Assembly (NCBI RefSeq): GCF_029910655.1
Contig: NZ_CP123897.1
Coordinates: forward strand, 2,903,547 to 2,967,546
Reading direction: 5' to 3'
Source of the DNA: Methylomonas sp. UP202
GTDB taxonomy: Bacteria; Pseudomonadota; Gammaproteobacteria; Methylococcales; Methylomonadaceae
Length of the DNA: 64,000 nucleotides
This document shows positions 43,120 through 50,851 of this stretch, one piece after another. The translations under genes and the position numbers were made by a program. The notes below the pieces were generated by a model, which was given only the letters and a program-made list of their open reading frames with translations, made no database searches and was not told where the DNA came from. The number at the start of each line of letters is the position of its first letter. The stretch's first letter is position 1.

Positions 43120-43203
43120 GCTGATTCCGGCCACGGCCGGCGTTCCGTCTTCAGGCGGCCAGCAAAATCACCTTTTGCTGGTATCGGTTGCGTCAATGCC
43201 GAT
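43120..43203 (+). ncRNA. Four-hairpin RNA motif, copy C
   Basis: GCTGATTCC start. Hairpins: CCGGC-CACG-GCCGG (43127-43140); CCGTC-TTCA-GGCGG (43145-43158); CCAGCAAAA/TTTTGCTGG (43159-43167, 43173-43181); ATCGGT/GCCGAT (43183-43188, 43198-43203) with loop TGCGTCAAT. Stem sequences differ from A and B but pairing is kept. It ends 108 bp before the start at 43312. Confidence 0.65.
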
Positions 43204-43211
43204 CCTTCATC

Positions 43212-43311
43212 CGGCTTGTTTACAAGCCTTTATCCATCCCGCTTCGGGCGCCACTGCCCGAGCCGGGTCGTGCGTTTGAAGCTTTTTCTTCCGCTTTGGA
43301 AGGAGGTTTCC
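43212..43311 (+). promoter_or_regulatory. Structured leader of the 43312 gene
   Basis: Hairpin GGCTTG/CAAGCC, TTTATCCATCCC box, outer stem GCTTC...GCGCCAC (43241-43254)/GTGCG...GAAGC (43270-43282) with internal G-U pairs, inner CCC-GAGCC-GGG, T5 at 43283-43287, AAGGAGG, ATG at 43312. Confidence 0.6.
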
Positions 43312-43821
43312 ATGCACTTTATCATCGGTACCATTCTGCTTGCCTTATTCATCCTGGCCATCCGGGTGATCTGGTATACCTACAAGACGGCCCGGTTCTG
43401 GTTCAGCCAATACTGGGCGTTCTGGCAAAGCCAACGCTTAGCCAACCCGTCGGTCAGGCCCGCGCTACCCGCGCGCTTTACCGCACCAAACCCACGGCCC
43501 GCAGCGGATTGGGAGGATCTTTCCCAAACGATTCGGGCGAGCCTTTTGGAACGCAACCAGAGCCACGCCTATCGGCTCGAGAAACTCGATGTCGATCTGC
43601 AGGTTAGGTTGAAAACCCAAGCGATTACGCAGGCGGATATCGAAATCGCCGAGCTGCAACGCCGCTTGGCCGAAGCGCAGGCACTACTCAAACAGCCCGT
43701 GAAAAAACGGCGAAAATCGGATGCGGCCTTGGCTGCACCGGTTAAAAAGCTCAATCCCGCGGCCGGTTTGCGCAAGGCCTTGCAAGGCGATAAAGGCACG
43801 ACCGGTTCGATTGTGCATTAA
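43312..43821 (+). CDS. Membrane-anchored coiled-coil protein
   Basis: A 169-residue protein with an N-terminal transmembrane helix (IIGTILLALFILAIRVIWY, about residues 3-21), a Trp/Phe-rich juxtamembrane stretch (WFSQYWAFW), a coiled coil (about 95-135) and a basic C-terminus (KKRRKSDAAL). Topology suggests a small cytoplasmic part tethered to the membrane. Not recognised. Start set by AAGGAGG. Confidence 0.72.
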   Translation: MHFIIGTILLALFILAIRVIWYTYKTARFWFSQYWAFWQSQRLANPSVRPALPARFTAPNPRPAADWEDLSQTIRASLLERNQSHAYRLEKLDVDLQVRLKTQAITQADIEIAELQRRLAEAQALLKQPVKKRRKSDAALAAPVKKLNPAAGLRKALQGDKGTTGSIVH

Positions 43822-43833
43822 TCGGGCGGGGCA

Positions 43834-44190
43834 TCAGTGCAGCCGGGTCGTCACCGACGGCAGGCGAAACACATTGCAACGCCGCAATTCTTGCTCGACA
43901 TCGAGCTCGAGCAACGGTGCAATCTGGACAATCGTATCCCGCCTAAATGCGCGGATGCGAGCTAACAGCGGTCCTGCCACTTGGGGATCGGGGATGTTCG
44001 TCAATACGTCGACCTCGTAGTCGTTCAGATCCGCGAGGATCTTGCGATAGCAGTCGAAGTGACGTTTACCGGGTCTCACCAGAACCGCCATTGGCTTACG
44101 TTCGGGTTGGGGTCGGGGTTTAGGTGGCGGATCGATGAGTCGATCCAGCCACTTCACCCATTCAACGATTCGGGTCCATGTTAGGTTCAT
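43834..44190 (-). CDS. Hypothetical protein, antisense-oriented
   Basis: A 118-residue protein: amphipathic N-terminus (MNLTWTRIVEWVKWLDRLID), a Pro-rich linker (PPPKPRPQPERKP), and an alpha/beta part (VDVLTNIPDPQVAGPLLARI). It lies head-to-head with the plus-strand gene at 44348 and converges on the previous one, another reversed gene within the operon. Not recognised. Confidence 0.65.
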   Translation of the reverse strand: MNLTWTRIVEWVKWLDRLIDPPPKPRPQPERKPMAVLVRPGKRHFDCYRKILADLNDYEVDVLTNIPDPQVAGPLLARIRAFRRDTIVQIAPLLELDVEQELRRCNVFRLPSVTTRLH

Positions 44191-44269
44191 CGGCTGACCT
44201 TGAAAAAGGGAAGGTCCGATTACCTTACAACGACTTTTTCATAACGCAACCGTCCGTCCTTACGGCCGG

Positions 44270-44347
44270 CGGCAAAGACTTATTTAACCCTGGCGGGATC
44301 CACATCCCTCGGGGTGACGGTTCCCGCCAATCACGGAGGGAATTACC
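44270..44347 (+). promoter_or_regulatory. Structured leader of the 44348 gene
   Basis: TTATTTAACCC box, outer stem GGCGGGATCC (44292-44301)/GGTTCCCGCC (44319-44328), inner CCC-TC-GGG region, GGAGGG, ATG at 44348. No T-run in this copy. Confidence 0.62.
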
Positions 44348-44929
44348 ATGTCATCCTTACCCGCTCCGGTTTCGGAGATTGTGTACCTTAACCAATATCG
44401 TTGCCCCTATTGCCTGATCGAATGGGACGACGAATGGAGTTGCGCCTGCAACGACCATTGCCCGTCGTGCAATGCTGAAATCGAACCGTACCACAGCGAC
44501 GTAGCCGCCGACGAGCATCGATCGCCGGCCTACGCCGTGACCTACACCCTCGATTACACGCACCGGGTAGTGGTCGGCGTCGTCGCTGACAGTCCGAAAC
44601 AAGCCCAATCGATCGCCGAAGCCGCGTTCGACGACGGCTCGATTTGGGACGACACCCCGGAAATGCCGCTGCTGTTCGACGACTTCGAGGAAGTCGACGG
44701 CGAAACCTTGCAATGGGAAGTCGCAGCGGTCGACATCTGGCCCAAGGCCGACGCCTCGGTGGTGAAGCTCCGTCAAGAACGCACCGCGATGGCGGTGTGC
44801 CGCGGTCTGATCGGCGCCTACCAGCGCGGTGAAGACGCCGGCGGCAGTATCGATTGGTCGGACTTAGACCCGCTGATACCGTTAGCTCAAGAAGCGCTTG
44901 GGTTGTCTGATTCAGACCCAGCCGCTTAA
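44348..44929 (+). CDS. Hypothetical protein with N-terminal zinc-ribbon-like motif
   Basis: A 193-residue protein. Residues 15-45 (RCPYCLIEWDDEWSCACNDH, then CPSCNAEIEP) supply three CxxC-like pairs, a likely zinc ribbon. The rest is an acidic alpha/beta domain (DYTHRVVVGVVADSPKQAQS, a QSIAEAAFDDG helix). Family not known to me. Confidence 0.75.
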   Translation: MSSLPAPVSEIVYLNQYRCPYCLIEWDDEWSCACNDHCPSCNAEIEPYHSDVAADEHRSPAYAVTYTLDYTHRVVVGVVADSPKQAQSIAEAAFDDGSIWDDTPEMPLLFDDFEEVDGETLQWEVAAVDIWPKADASVVKLRQERTAMAVCRGLIGAYQRGEDAGGSIDWSDLDPLIPLAQEALGLSDSDPAA

Positions 44930-44959
44930 TCAACCTTCGGCTCTTCGCGGCATTCGCGG

Positions 44960-45037
44960 CGAGCCTCATTATCAATCCCTGCGGGAATGTCTGTTCCCGA
45001 CTGGGGCGTGGTGTTCCCGCTTCAACTGGAGAACATC
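44960..45037 (+). promoter_or_regulatory. Structured leader of the 45038 gene
   Basis: Hairpin GGCTC/GAGCC, ATTATCAATCCC box, outer stem GCGGGAA (44981-44987)/TTCCCGC (45014-45020), inner CCC-GACT-GGG, TGGAG, ATG at 45038. Confidence 0.62.
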
Positions 45038-45661
45038 ATGCAAAACCCCATTATTGAACAGACCAGTCACGGAAATACAGTTCGCTATCAGCGTCTGCCG
45101 TCCGGCACCTGTTATCACGAGGACACACCGCAAGACGTCATCGATCTACTTGAGGAAGTCCAGGGCACGCAACGGAAAATCCGTTTGTACTATGGCGACC
45201 CGGCAACGGGACAGTCCTGGTTCGACGAGAACGACGTGATCGGCACCATCGGCCGCTCGTGCGGCAAGATCAAGGTGCCGTTGCTGATCGAGCCACTGGA
45301 AACCGGCGGTCCGGCCATTCTGGACCACTTTATCGTGCGAATCGACAGTCCGTTTCGGACCCTTTACCAGCACCCGACTTTTCGGGTCGGCGACGTTGCT
45401 GTCCAACCAGGCGTGCACGTCGATTATCCGTGGTCGGTCACGATCGACGGCCAAGTCCATGCCGGCTTTGCCACCAAACGGCAAGCGAATGTGTTTGCCG
45501 CCTTCATTCAGGGCAAACGGTTTGCGATGCCGATCGACAAACACGGCGTAAAAGAGTGCGAAAGCGATGACTTGCCCTGGCAAGTCTGGTTGAACGACAA
45601 GCTGAAGGCCGCGTTTTTATCCGAAGCCGAAGCTAATCGCTATTGGTACGCGTTGCAGTAA
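45038..45661 (+). CDS. Hypothetical protein
   Basis: A 207-residue alpha/beta protein starting MQNPIIEQTSHGNTVRYQRL. Contains GRSCGKIKVPLLIEPLETGG, a two-part fold with a repeated hydrophobic 'KxAxFxSEAEANRYW' type end (DKLKAAFLSEAEANRYWYAL). Not recognised, though this C-terminal pattern suggests a small substrate- or DNA-binding module. Start set by the leader and TGGAG. Confidence 0.72.
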   Translation: MQNPIIEQTSHGNTVRYQRLPSGTCYHEDTPQDVIDLLEEVQGTQRKIRLYYGDPATGQSWFDENDVIGTIGRSCGKIKVPLLIEPLETGGPAILDHFIVRIDSPFRTLYQHPTFRVGDVAVQPGVHVDYPWSVTIDGQVHAGFATKRQANVFAAFIQGKRFAMPIDKHGVKECESDDLPWQVWLNDKLKAAFLSEAEANRYWYALQ

Positions 45662-45675
45662 CCGCGCGCGGCTCA

Positions 45676-45751
45676 AACCTTATCGAACCCCGACGGGTAT
45701 CACACCCGTTTGGGTGGTGCCTGTCGGGTCTTTTTCTATAGGAGAAACACC
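45676..45751 (+). promoter_or_regulatory. Structured leader of the 45752 gene
   Basis: CTTATCGAACCCC box, outer stem GACGGGTATC (45692-45701)/GGTGCCTGTC (45716-45725) with three G-U pairs, inner CCC-GTTT-GGG, T5, TAGGAG, ATG at 45752. Confidence 0.68.
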
Positions 45752-46381
45752 ATGACAGACCACCGACAAAACCCTGACGATGCCATTAAACGCACCGTAC
45801 AGCAATGCTTGACGGACCAAGGCTGGATTGCGCTCGACAGCGTGGCGATCGCCACTAAGTGCTACGCCACCGCGGTCGGACCGAAGCAAGCCTATGTCTA
45901 TTTAGCCCTTTGGGGCTGCGAATGGGTGTTGACGGCCGACTACGACAGTCAAGGCCGCAACATCCTGGAATCGCTTCGCGTGACCTTGCCCGAAACGGCC
46001 GATACCGATACCGATGAAATTCGGCGTTTGACGGCCGCGTTGTCGGACGAGATCGACGCGCGGATAGCGGATAGCTACGCCGTCCGTCTGATCCGGAACG
46101 AACCGCAAAAACGGCCCTTCCCGCTCGGCACTGCCGTGGCGACGCCCGGTGCGATCGCCCTGCTGGAAGAGACGTTGCTCGATCCTGGCCACTTGCTCTC
46201 GCGTCACGCCTGCGGCGATTGGGGCGATCTATGCGACGAGGATCGTGCGTTGAACGACGCTGCATTGGAACAAGGCGGCCGGCTGATGTCGGTGTACCGG
46301 ATTTCCGAGCAGGACACGGTTTGGGTCATTACCGAAGCCGACCGCTCGGTGACAACGGTGTTGTTGCCGGACGAGTATTAA
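45752..46381 (+). CDS. Element protein with RHxxGDWGDL motif
   Basis: A 209-residue protein. The C-terminal 70 residues (LLSRHACGDWGDLCDEDRAL, then MSVYRISEQDTVWVITEADR) match a short domain common on plasmids and integrative elements, of unknown function. The N-terminal 130 residues are unrecognised. The next gene encodes a short protein with a version of the same motif, so the two may be paralogues or partners. Confidence 0.78.
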   Translation: MTDHRQNPDDAIKRTVQQCLTDQGWIALDSVAIATKCYATAVGPKQAYVYLALWGCEWVLTADYDSQGRNILESLRVTLPETADTDTDEIRRLTAALSDEIDARIADSYAVRLIRNEPQKRPFPLGTAVATPGAIALLEETLLDPGHLLSRHACGDWGDLCDEDRALNDAALEQGGRLMSVYRISEQDTVWVITEADRSVTTVLLPDEY

Positions 46382-46388
46382 CCCGATC

Positions 46389-46471
46389 GTTTTTCAATCC
46401 ACGCTGGCGGGAAGCACAGTCTGTCCCGTACAGGGATGCTGCGCTACTCGCTGTTCAAAGGAGGAATCACC
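46389..46471 (+). promoter_or_regulatory. Structured leader of the 46472 gene (weak copy)
   Basis: TTTTTCAATCC box, GCGGG, outer stem AGCACAG (46413-46419)/CTGCGCT (46439-46445) with one mismatch, inner CCC-GTACA-GGG, AAGGAGG, ATG at 46472. The least regular member. Confidence 0.5.
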
Positions 46472-46807
46472 ATGAGTACGCATGCAATGTTTTCGACTTA
46501 CCCCTCACAAACCACCGCCGCCGTGCGGGCCCGGTTATCCGATGTCGGCGTCGACATGACGGCGTTGTTGGATCGGCATGCTCGCGGCGATTGGGGCGAT
46601 ATCAATCTGGACGACGAACAGGAAAACGGCCTGTCCCTCGTCTGCGGCGGACCGATCGTGTCGCAATTCAAGCTGTCCGGTATGGACGGTATTCGGATTG
46701 AGACGGATACGCTTCGGAAAACCACGTGGATAGGTCTTACGACCGAACCGCACGGCCTTACCCGTCACGCCGGCCATTCGTTGGGCGGCGAGGCACTGGC
46801 CGCTTAA
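46472..46807 (+). CDS. Short RHxxGDWGD-motif protein
   Basis: A 111-residue protein with ALLDRHARGDWGDINLDDEQ, the same motif as in the preceding gene, but shorter and with GDI in place of GDL. The C-terminus (GIRIETDTLRKTTWIGLTTE) is beta-rich. Unknown function. Confidence 0.75.
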   Translation: MSTHAMFSTYPSQTTAAVRARLSDVGVDMTALLDRHARGDWGDINLDDEQENGLSLVCGGPIVSQFKLSGMDGIRIETDTLRKTTWIGLTTEPHGLTRHAGHSLGGEALAA

Positions 46808-46844
46808 GACCATACACGCGCAGCACCTGCGATAAGCGGGTGAC

Positions 46845-46939
46845 GCGCTTTTAAACCCAATGACTCGGGGAAACGGACATTCCCCGCCAGGGGTGCGTTT
46901 TGGTTTCCCCGAAATTCACAATCCATCGAGGAAAAAATC
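46845..46939 (+). promoter_or_regulatory. Structured leader of the GHKL ATPase gene
   Basis: TTTTAAACCC box, outer stem TCGGGGAAAC (46865-46874)/GTTTCCCCGA (46903-46912), inner CCCC-GCCA-GGGG, GAGG, ATG at 46940. Confidence 0.65.
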
Positions 46940-48592
46940 ATGAACGCACCACTACAATTGAAAGTCAACGCTGAACGATTAGTCCACAGTCTGAAATGGA
47001 GTTTCACAAATCAGACCACGTATTTGGGTGAGCTGATGCAGAATGCCCGGCGTGCCGGCGCCCGTTATGTCGCATTCGACTACCGCGCCGAGACCAACAC
47101 CTTGACCGTGACGGACGACGGCTGCGGAATCGATTCGCTCGACACCCTGCTGACCGTTGCCGAGTCCGGCTGGGACGTGGAATTGATTGCGAAAGAACAC
47201 GCGTTTGGCGTGGGGTTTCTCTCGGCGTTATTCGCCTGCCGGCATCTGGGCTTATCCAGTAAGGGCGGGTGTTTTTCGGTCGATACCGATCATATCCTGG
47301 GGTTTCAACCAGTGGAGGTTTCGCCGGCGACCGCTTGGAACGGTCTGACCGAAATCCGGCTGGTCGATATCGCCAACGGTTCGCTCGAAAACACCTTGGC
47401 GGACTTAGCGGCCGGTTTTCCGATTCCGGTGCATTTTAACGGCGTCCCGTTACCGCGACCCCACGCCGTCGATGCTGTCGGCGCGGAGGAGTTCGTGGCA
47501 TCGGCGGTCGGCGCCATTCGCTTGGCCAATCTGCTCGATGGCTATCGGTATTACCGGGATTGCCTGGTGTATTTGCAAGGCCTACCGGTCTATCGAGGCC
47601 ATTATTACCGGATCGGGGACACCCGCTACCCTGGCAATATCGTGCATCTGGATAGCGAACGATTCATGGCCCGCTTACCGGATCGCGACAAATTGGTGGA
47701 TGAAGCCGATGTACTTCAGCGAGTTCGCGAAGCGATCGGCACGGCGATCAAAAGCCAGCTCACGGCACTGAAAACGGCCTTGAGCGCGGACGATTTCCTG
47801 ACTTATTACCCGGTGCTACGCGAGTGCGGCTTGATGCGCTTGCTCAACGATGTCGATCGACTGCCCACGCAGCTGGTCTCCCGCATCCAACGGTCGCCGG
47901 TCTGCGATACTGGCCTGTTTGGCGACTTTGAGGAAACGGTTGACCAACCGATCACCCAATCCGCCGTCGAAAGCGGACGGGTGCAATTGGTGACGATTGA
48001 CGACGATCTTCAGTCCGATGGGGCCTTAAGATATTTGCTGGCCTGGAAAAAGGGCTGGGTGCTGGTCGATAACCGGTTGGACGCCGGGCATTGGGTGCAG
48101 CCCTATTTGCGGCACTTGAGCCAAGAAGCAGTGCAGTGCGAGATCCTCGACGAATCGCATCGCGCGCAATTTCAAGGCATCTGGGTCTGGGTCACGGCGG
48201 TGTTTTGCCGGGCTTACCGAATCCGGATCGGCGCCGATAGTGTGGACATCGATGCACACGGTGCTTATACCGGCAACGAGCAAGACGACGTGCTGATCAT
48301 TCCCTGTCAGGAAAAGTGGGGAGACGTGCTGGAACAGGTGTCGCGATTCTGCGAAAACGACGATGACTATCAAGGTCCTTGTCACGATCAGGATATCGAG
48401 CAATTCGCCCACTTCATCGTGGCGAATACCGCCGACGATCCTGCCGACGCGTTGAAACGACTCTTGCCGGATCTGACAGGATGCAAAATGCTACACGGCA
48501 ACCGGTTTGTATTGGAAATCGATCAGAATGGGCAATTGACGGCCGTCACGTTAGCGAATGCCACGTTAACCGACCTCGAGCCGCCGTTATGA
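46940..48592 (+). CDS. GHKL (Hsp90-like) ATPase
   Basis: A 550-residue protein with an N-terminal GHKL ATPase fold: N-box ELMQNARRA (E31, N35), G1 box DDGCGI (60-65) and G2 box FGVGFLSALF (89-98). The remaining 400 residues are not recognised and lack an obvious middle domain of Hsp90 or MutL. It could be a chaperone- or topoisomerase-like remodelling ATPase. The stop overlaps the next start (ATGA). Confidence 0.85.
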   Translation: MNAPLQLKVNAERLVHSLKWSFTNQTTYLGELMQNARRAGARYVAFDYRAETNTLTVTDDGCGIDSLDTLLTVAESGWDVELIAKEHAFGVGFLSALFACRHLGLSSKGGCFSVDTDHILGFQPVEVSPATAWNGLTEIRLVDIANGSLENTLADLAAGFPIPVHFNGVPLPRPHAVDAVGAEEFVASAVGAIRLANLLDGYRYYRDCLVYLQGLPVYRGHYYRIGDTRYPGNIVHLDSERFMARLPDRDKLVDEADVLQRVREAIGTAIKSQLTALKTALSADDFLTYYPVLRECGLMRLLNDVDRLPTQLVSRIQRSPVCDTGLFGDFEETVDQPITQSAVESGRVQLVTIDDDLQSDGALRYLLAWKKGWVLVDNRLDAGHWVQPYLRHLSQEAVQCEILDESHRAQFQGIWVWVTAVFCRAYRIRIGADSVDIDAHGAYTGNEQDDVLIIPCQEKWGDVLEQVSRFCENDDDYQGPCHDQDIEQFAHFIVANTADDPADALKRLLPDLTGCKMLHGNRFVLEIDQNGQLTAVTLANATLTDLEPPL

Positions 48593-48879
48593 TCAGCAAA
48601 TTCATCGAGGACGTGCAAACGCTGGATACCGAACCTGGCCATCCCGACTCCCCTTTTTCGCCGCCGGCGGATTGGGAAGGCGGGAACACCGAGTACCGAA
48701 ACTGGTTGAGAAGCCAATTCAAAACTAGTCCCTGGGTTCGGCAACGACTGAGGATTGCCGCCCGGCGTTATGCCAAGCGGGAAACCTTAGACTTTCAAGG
48801 CCGGTTCGGCGCGGTATTGCCGGACATTCTGGACAGCATTTTGAAGAAATTGCAAACCGAGCCATCGGTCGGCGATTAA
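48589..48879 (+). CDS. Small protein coupled to the GHKL ATPase
   Basis: A 96-residue protein, MISKFIEDVQTLDTEPGHPD, overlapping the ATPase stop by 4 bp and ended by a strong terminator 4 bp downstream. Helical basic middle part (RQRLRIAARRYAKRETLD). Probably works with the ATPase; function unknown. Confidence 0.75.
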   Translation: MISKFIEDVQTLDTEPGHPDSPFSPPADWEGGNTEYRNWLRSQFKTSPWVRQRLRIAARRYAKRETLDFQGRFGAVLPDILDSILKKLQTEPSVGD

Positions 48880-48882
48880 CGG

Positions 48883-48918
48883 ATACCCCCTGACGCTTGC
48901 GTGAGGGGGTATTTTTTT
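48883..48918 (+). terminator. Strong terminator closing the 37-49 kb operon
   Basis: ATACCCCCT (48883-48891), 12-base loop, AGGGGGTAT (48904-48912), T7. It is 4 bp after the last stop codon. Confidence 0.93.
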
Positions 48919-49020
48919 GCGCAACCGATATCGATCGCAACGAGCCCCGGCGTGAACTGGTTTCCCGGTCTGGGGGCTTGTTTTCCCGGCGGTTTTTCAT
49001 AACAATTCAAGGAAACCCGC

Positions 49021-49632
49021 ATGACCACACACTCTTCACACTCTACGGAAACAGTGATGGCGTTACAGCACGACAAGTCTTTCATGACCGAGGCGCAATA
49101 CCTTGCGAGCGAGCGCTTGTCCGACAGTAAACACGAATATCTCGACGGCCAGGTCGTCGCGATGGCCGGCGCCAATCATAACCATTCGCGGATTTCAGCC
49201 AACGTGCTCGGCGAGTTTCGCAATCATTTAAAAGGTGGGGATTGCGAGACGTTCATGGCCGATACCAAGGTGAAAGCCGGCCAAAACTATTTTTATCCGG
49301 ATGTCGTAGTGGATTGCACGAATCCGGCCGGCGATGCGGATTTTCTGACGTCGCCCACGCTGATTGTCGAAGTGCTATCGGCTTCGACTCGAAAAATCGA
49401 TACCACTAAGAAACTGCTCCACTACATCAACATTCCGACGCTCGAGGAATATGTGCTGATCGAACAAGATATTGTCTCGATCATTGTGATGCGCCGAAAA
49501 AGCGACTGGCGTTCGGAGTATTATTACCTGGGGGATCAAGTAACCTTCGATGCCATTCAGCTCACCTTGTCCGTGGAAGCGATTTACGAGCGCGTGGACA
49601 ATGACGATCTCAAACAATTCAAAGCTAAGTAA
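49021..49632 (+). CDS. Uma2 family endonuclease (DUF820)
   Basis: A 203-residue protein of the Uma2/DUF820 restriction-endonuclease-like family. Core: YLASERLSDSKHEYLDGQVV, then YPDVVVDC and TLIVEVLSASTRK, giving the D and E-x-hydrophobic residues of a PD-(D/E)xK fold, followed by KKLLHYINIPTLEEYVLIE. Function in bacteria is unclear; genes of this family are frequent in mobile regions. A GC-rich inverted repeat (48939-48982) lies before the start, with weak likeness to the leader family. Confidence 0.88.
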   Translation: MTTHSSHSTETVMALQHDKSFMTEAQYLASERLSDSKHEYLDGQVVAMAGANHNHSRISANVLGEFRNHLKGGDCETFMADTKVKAGQNYFYPDVVVDCTNPAGDADFLTSPTLIVEVLSASTRKIDTTKKLLHYINIPTLEEYVLIEQDIVSIIVMRRKSDWRSEYYYLGDQVTFDAIQLTLSVEAIYERVDNDDLKQFKAK

Positions 49633-49646
49633 AACATAATTAACCG

Positions 49647-49919
49647 ATGAACAAATTAGTATTTTCTGTTTTGACTATCGTTTGGTTGAATGCTCACGCA
49701 CAGGAAAATTCGGTGAGTAGTCGAGATGCCATTCGTGCCGTTATGCCCGCTGCCATTGAGGTTATAGAGCGGATCGAACGAGAGCGCGGACATCAGCTAA
49801 ATGATACCGAATTACATCGAATGATCAATTCGACTGAGTTTAAACATCGGCTGGAGGAGCGTGTGAGAGATAATCCTGCTTTCGCACCATGTCGCATCGA
49901 CCTATGCAGCTCGGCCTGA
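49647..49919 (+). CDS. Small exported protein
   Basis: A 90-residue protein with a signal peptide (MNKLVFSVLTIVWLNAHA, cleavage before QEN) and a mature helical part ending with two cysteines (PCRIDLCSSA). It starts 15 bp after the Uma2 stop. Not recognised. A strong terminator follows. Confidence 0.65.
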   Translation: MNKLVFSVLTIVWLNAHAQENSVSSRDAIRAVMPAAIEVIERIERERGHQLNDTELHRMINSTEFKHRLEERVRDNPAFAPCRIDLCSSA

Positions 49920-49971
49920 TCAGATTTCAAGATGCTTATTGTTGCCCACGCTCGCAATGGCCGCCTATAAC

Positions 49972-50016
49972 AGATAGCTAGCTATACAAATAATCTTATA
50001 GCTAGCTATCTTTTTC
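49972..50016. terminator. Perfect 15-bp hairpin with T-run
   Basis: AGATAGCTAGCTATA (49972-49986) and its complement (49997-50011), loop of 10, then TTTTT. It lies between convergent genes and can act in both directions. Confidence 0.9.
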
Positions 50017-50038
50017 TAATCTGAAGTATCAAACAACG

Positions 50039-50842
50039 CTAATGATCGCTGTACGTCGTCGTGCAGACTTGTTGTGCATTGCAATTTACCGTCTTTTTCA
50101 CCTTGGTCACTCGCTTGACCTCCGGTGTAGTGCTTGGTTGCTCGGCGGCCAGTGTATTGGGCCGAATTGGGACCGTGGAAATCGCTGGGACTCTAACAAT
50201 TTGTTCCGGTGACGAACCGTTGGCCACCAAGGTCATGGTATTACCGCTTTGGGTGATGGTGAAAAGTTTCAAGGTATTCATGCCAATGAGCACTTCGTCC
50301 AGATGCTGATTGATCGTTGCGTCGAGATTACTGATTTCGGCGTTGCCAATTTTCAGGCTGGTGATTTGCGTCAGCCGATCGACGACTTTCCCGCCGGCCG
50401 TATTCGTATTGACAGGCCTACCCACGGGCAGATTGGCGGCGTAGGCTAAATTCGCTGGAATCGTGGTGATGGTCGCCCCGGTATCGATCAAAAAAGGCAT
50501 CGGCACATGATTGATCAGTACGGTTCCTCGGAAATGTCCTTGGCGATCGGCTGTTATTTCAAGCCCTCCTGAAATGGGAACATCAGCCGGATTGCCCAGA
50601 GGAATTGAAAGGCTTGGGGATGCTGGCGGGCGGGCTGCTCGTTGTTTTAAAAGTCGATCGGCCCCCAGCCAAAGACTGGACAGCATCAATGCCGGTATTA
50701 AAAGGTATTTCAGACTTCCAGATTTCCGTTGGGGCTGATTCGGACGGTTAATGTGTCTGAGCGAAGAGCCAAAATCATTACCACCTGACTTCGACGCCGA
50801 TTGATGTTTCTCCCAGTAATAGTCTCGATCTTGTATGCCCAT
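50039..50842 (-). CDS. Membrane-anchored retropepsin-like aspartic protease
   Basis: A 267-residue protein. The N-terminal cytoplasmic MGIQDRDYYWEKHQ motif is followed by one transmembrane helix (YLLIPALMLSSLWLGADRLL, about 46-65), a linker, and a retropepsin domain with active-site FLIDTGATITTIP (D120) from about residue 95 to 215. The end is a disordered, basic tail with two cysteines (NCNAQQVCTTTY). Single-domain enzymes of this clan dimerise in the periplasm. Substrate unknown. Confidence 0.87.
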   Translation of the reverse strand: MGIQDRDYYWEKHQSASKSGGNDFGSSLRHINRPNQPQRKSGSLKYLLIPALMLSSLWLGADRLLKQRAARPPASPSLSIPLGNPADVPISGGLEITADRQGHFRGTVLINHVPMPFLIDTGATITTIPANLAYAANLPVGRPVNTNTAGGKVVDRLTQITSLKIGNAEISNLDATINQHLDEVLIGMNTLKLFTITQSGNTMTLVANGSSPEQIVRVPAISTVPIRPNTLAAEQPSTTPEVKRVTKVKKTVNCNAQQVCTTTYSDH

Positions 50843-50851
50843 GCCACGCTC

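Noticed and set aside
48939..48982. A further member of the leader family before the Uma2 gene
   Set aside because: There is an inverted repeat AACGAGCCCC/GGGGCTTGTT, but it lacks the TTTATCAACCC box and the close spacing to the start codon, and a terminator separates it from the operon.
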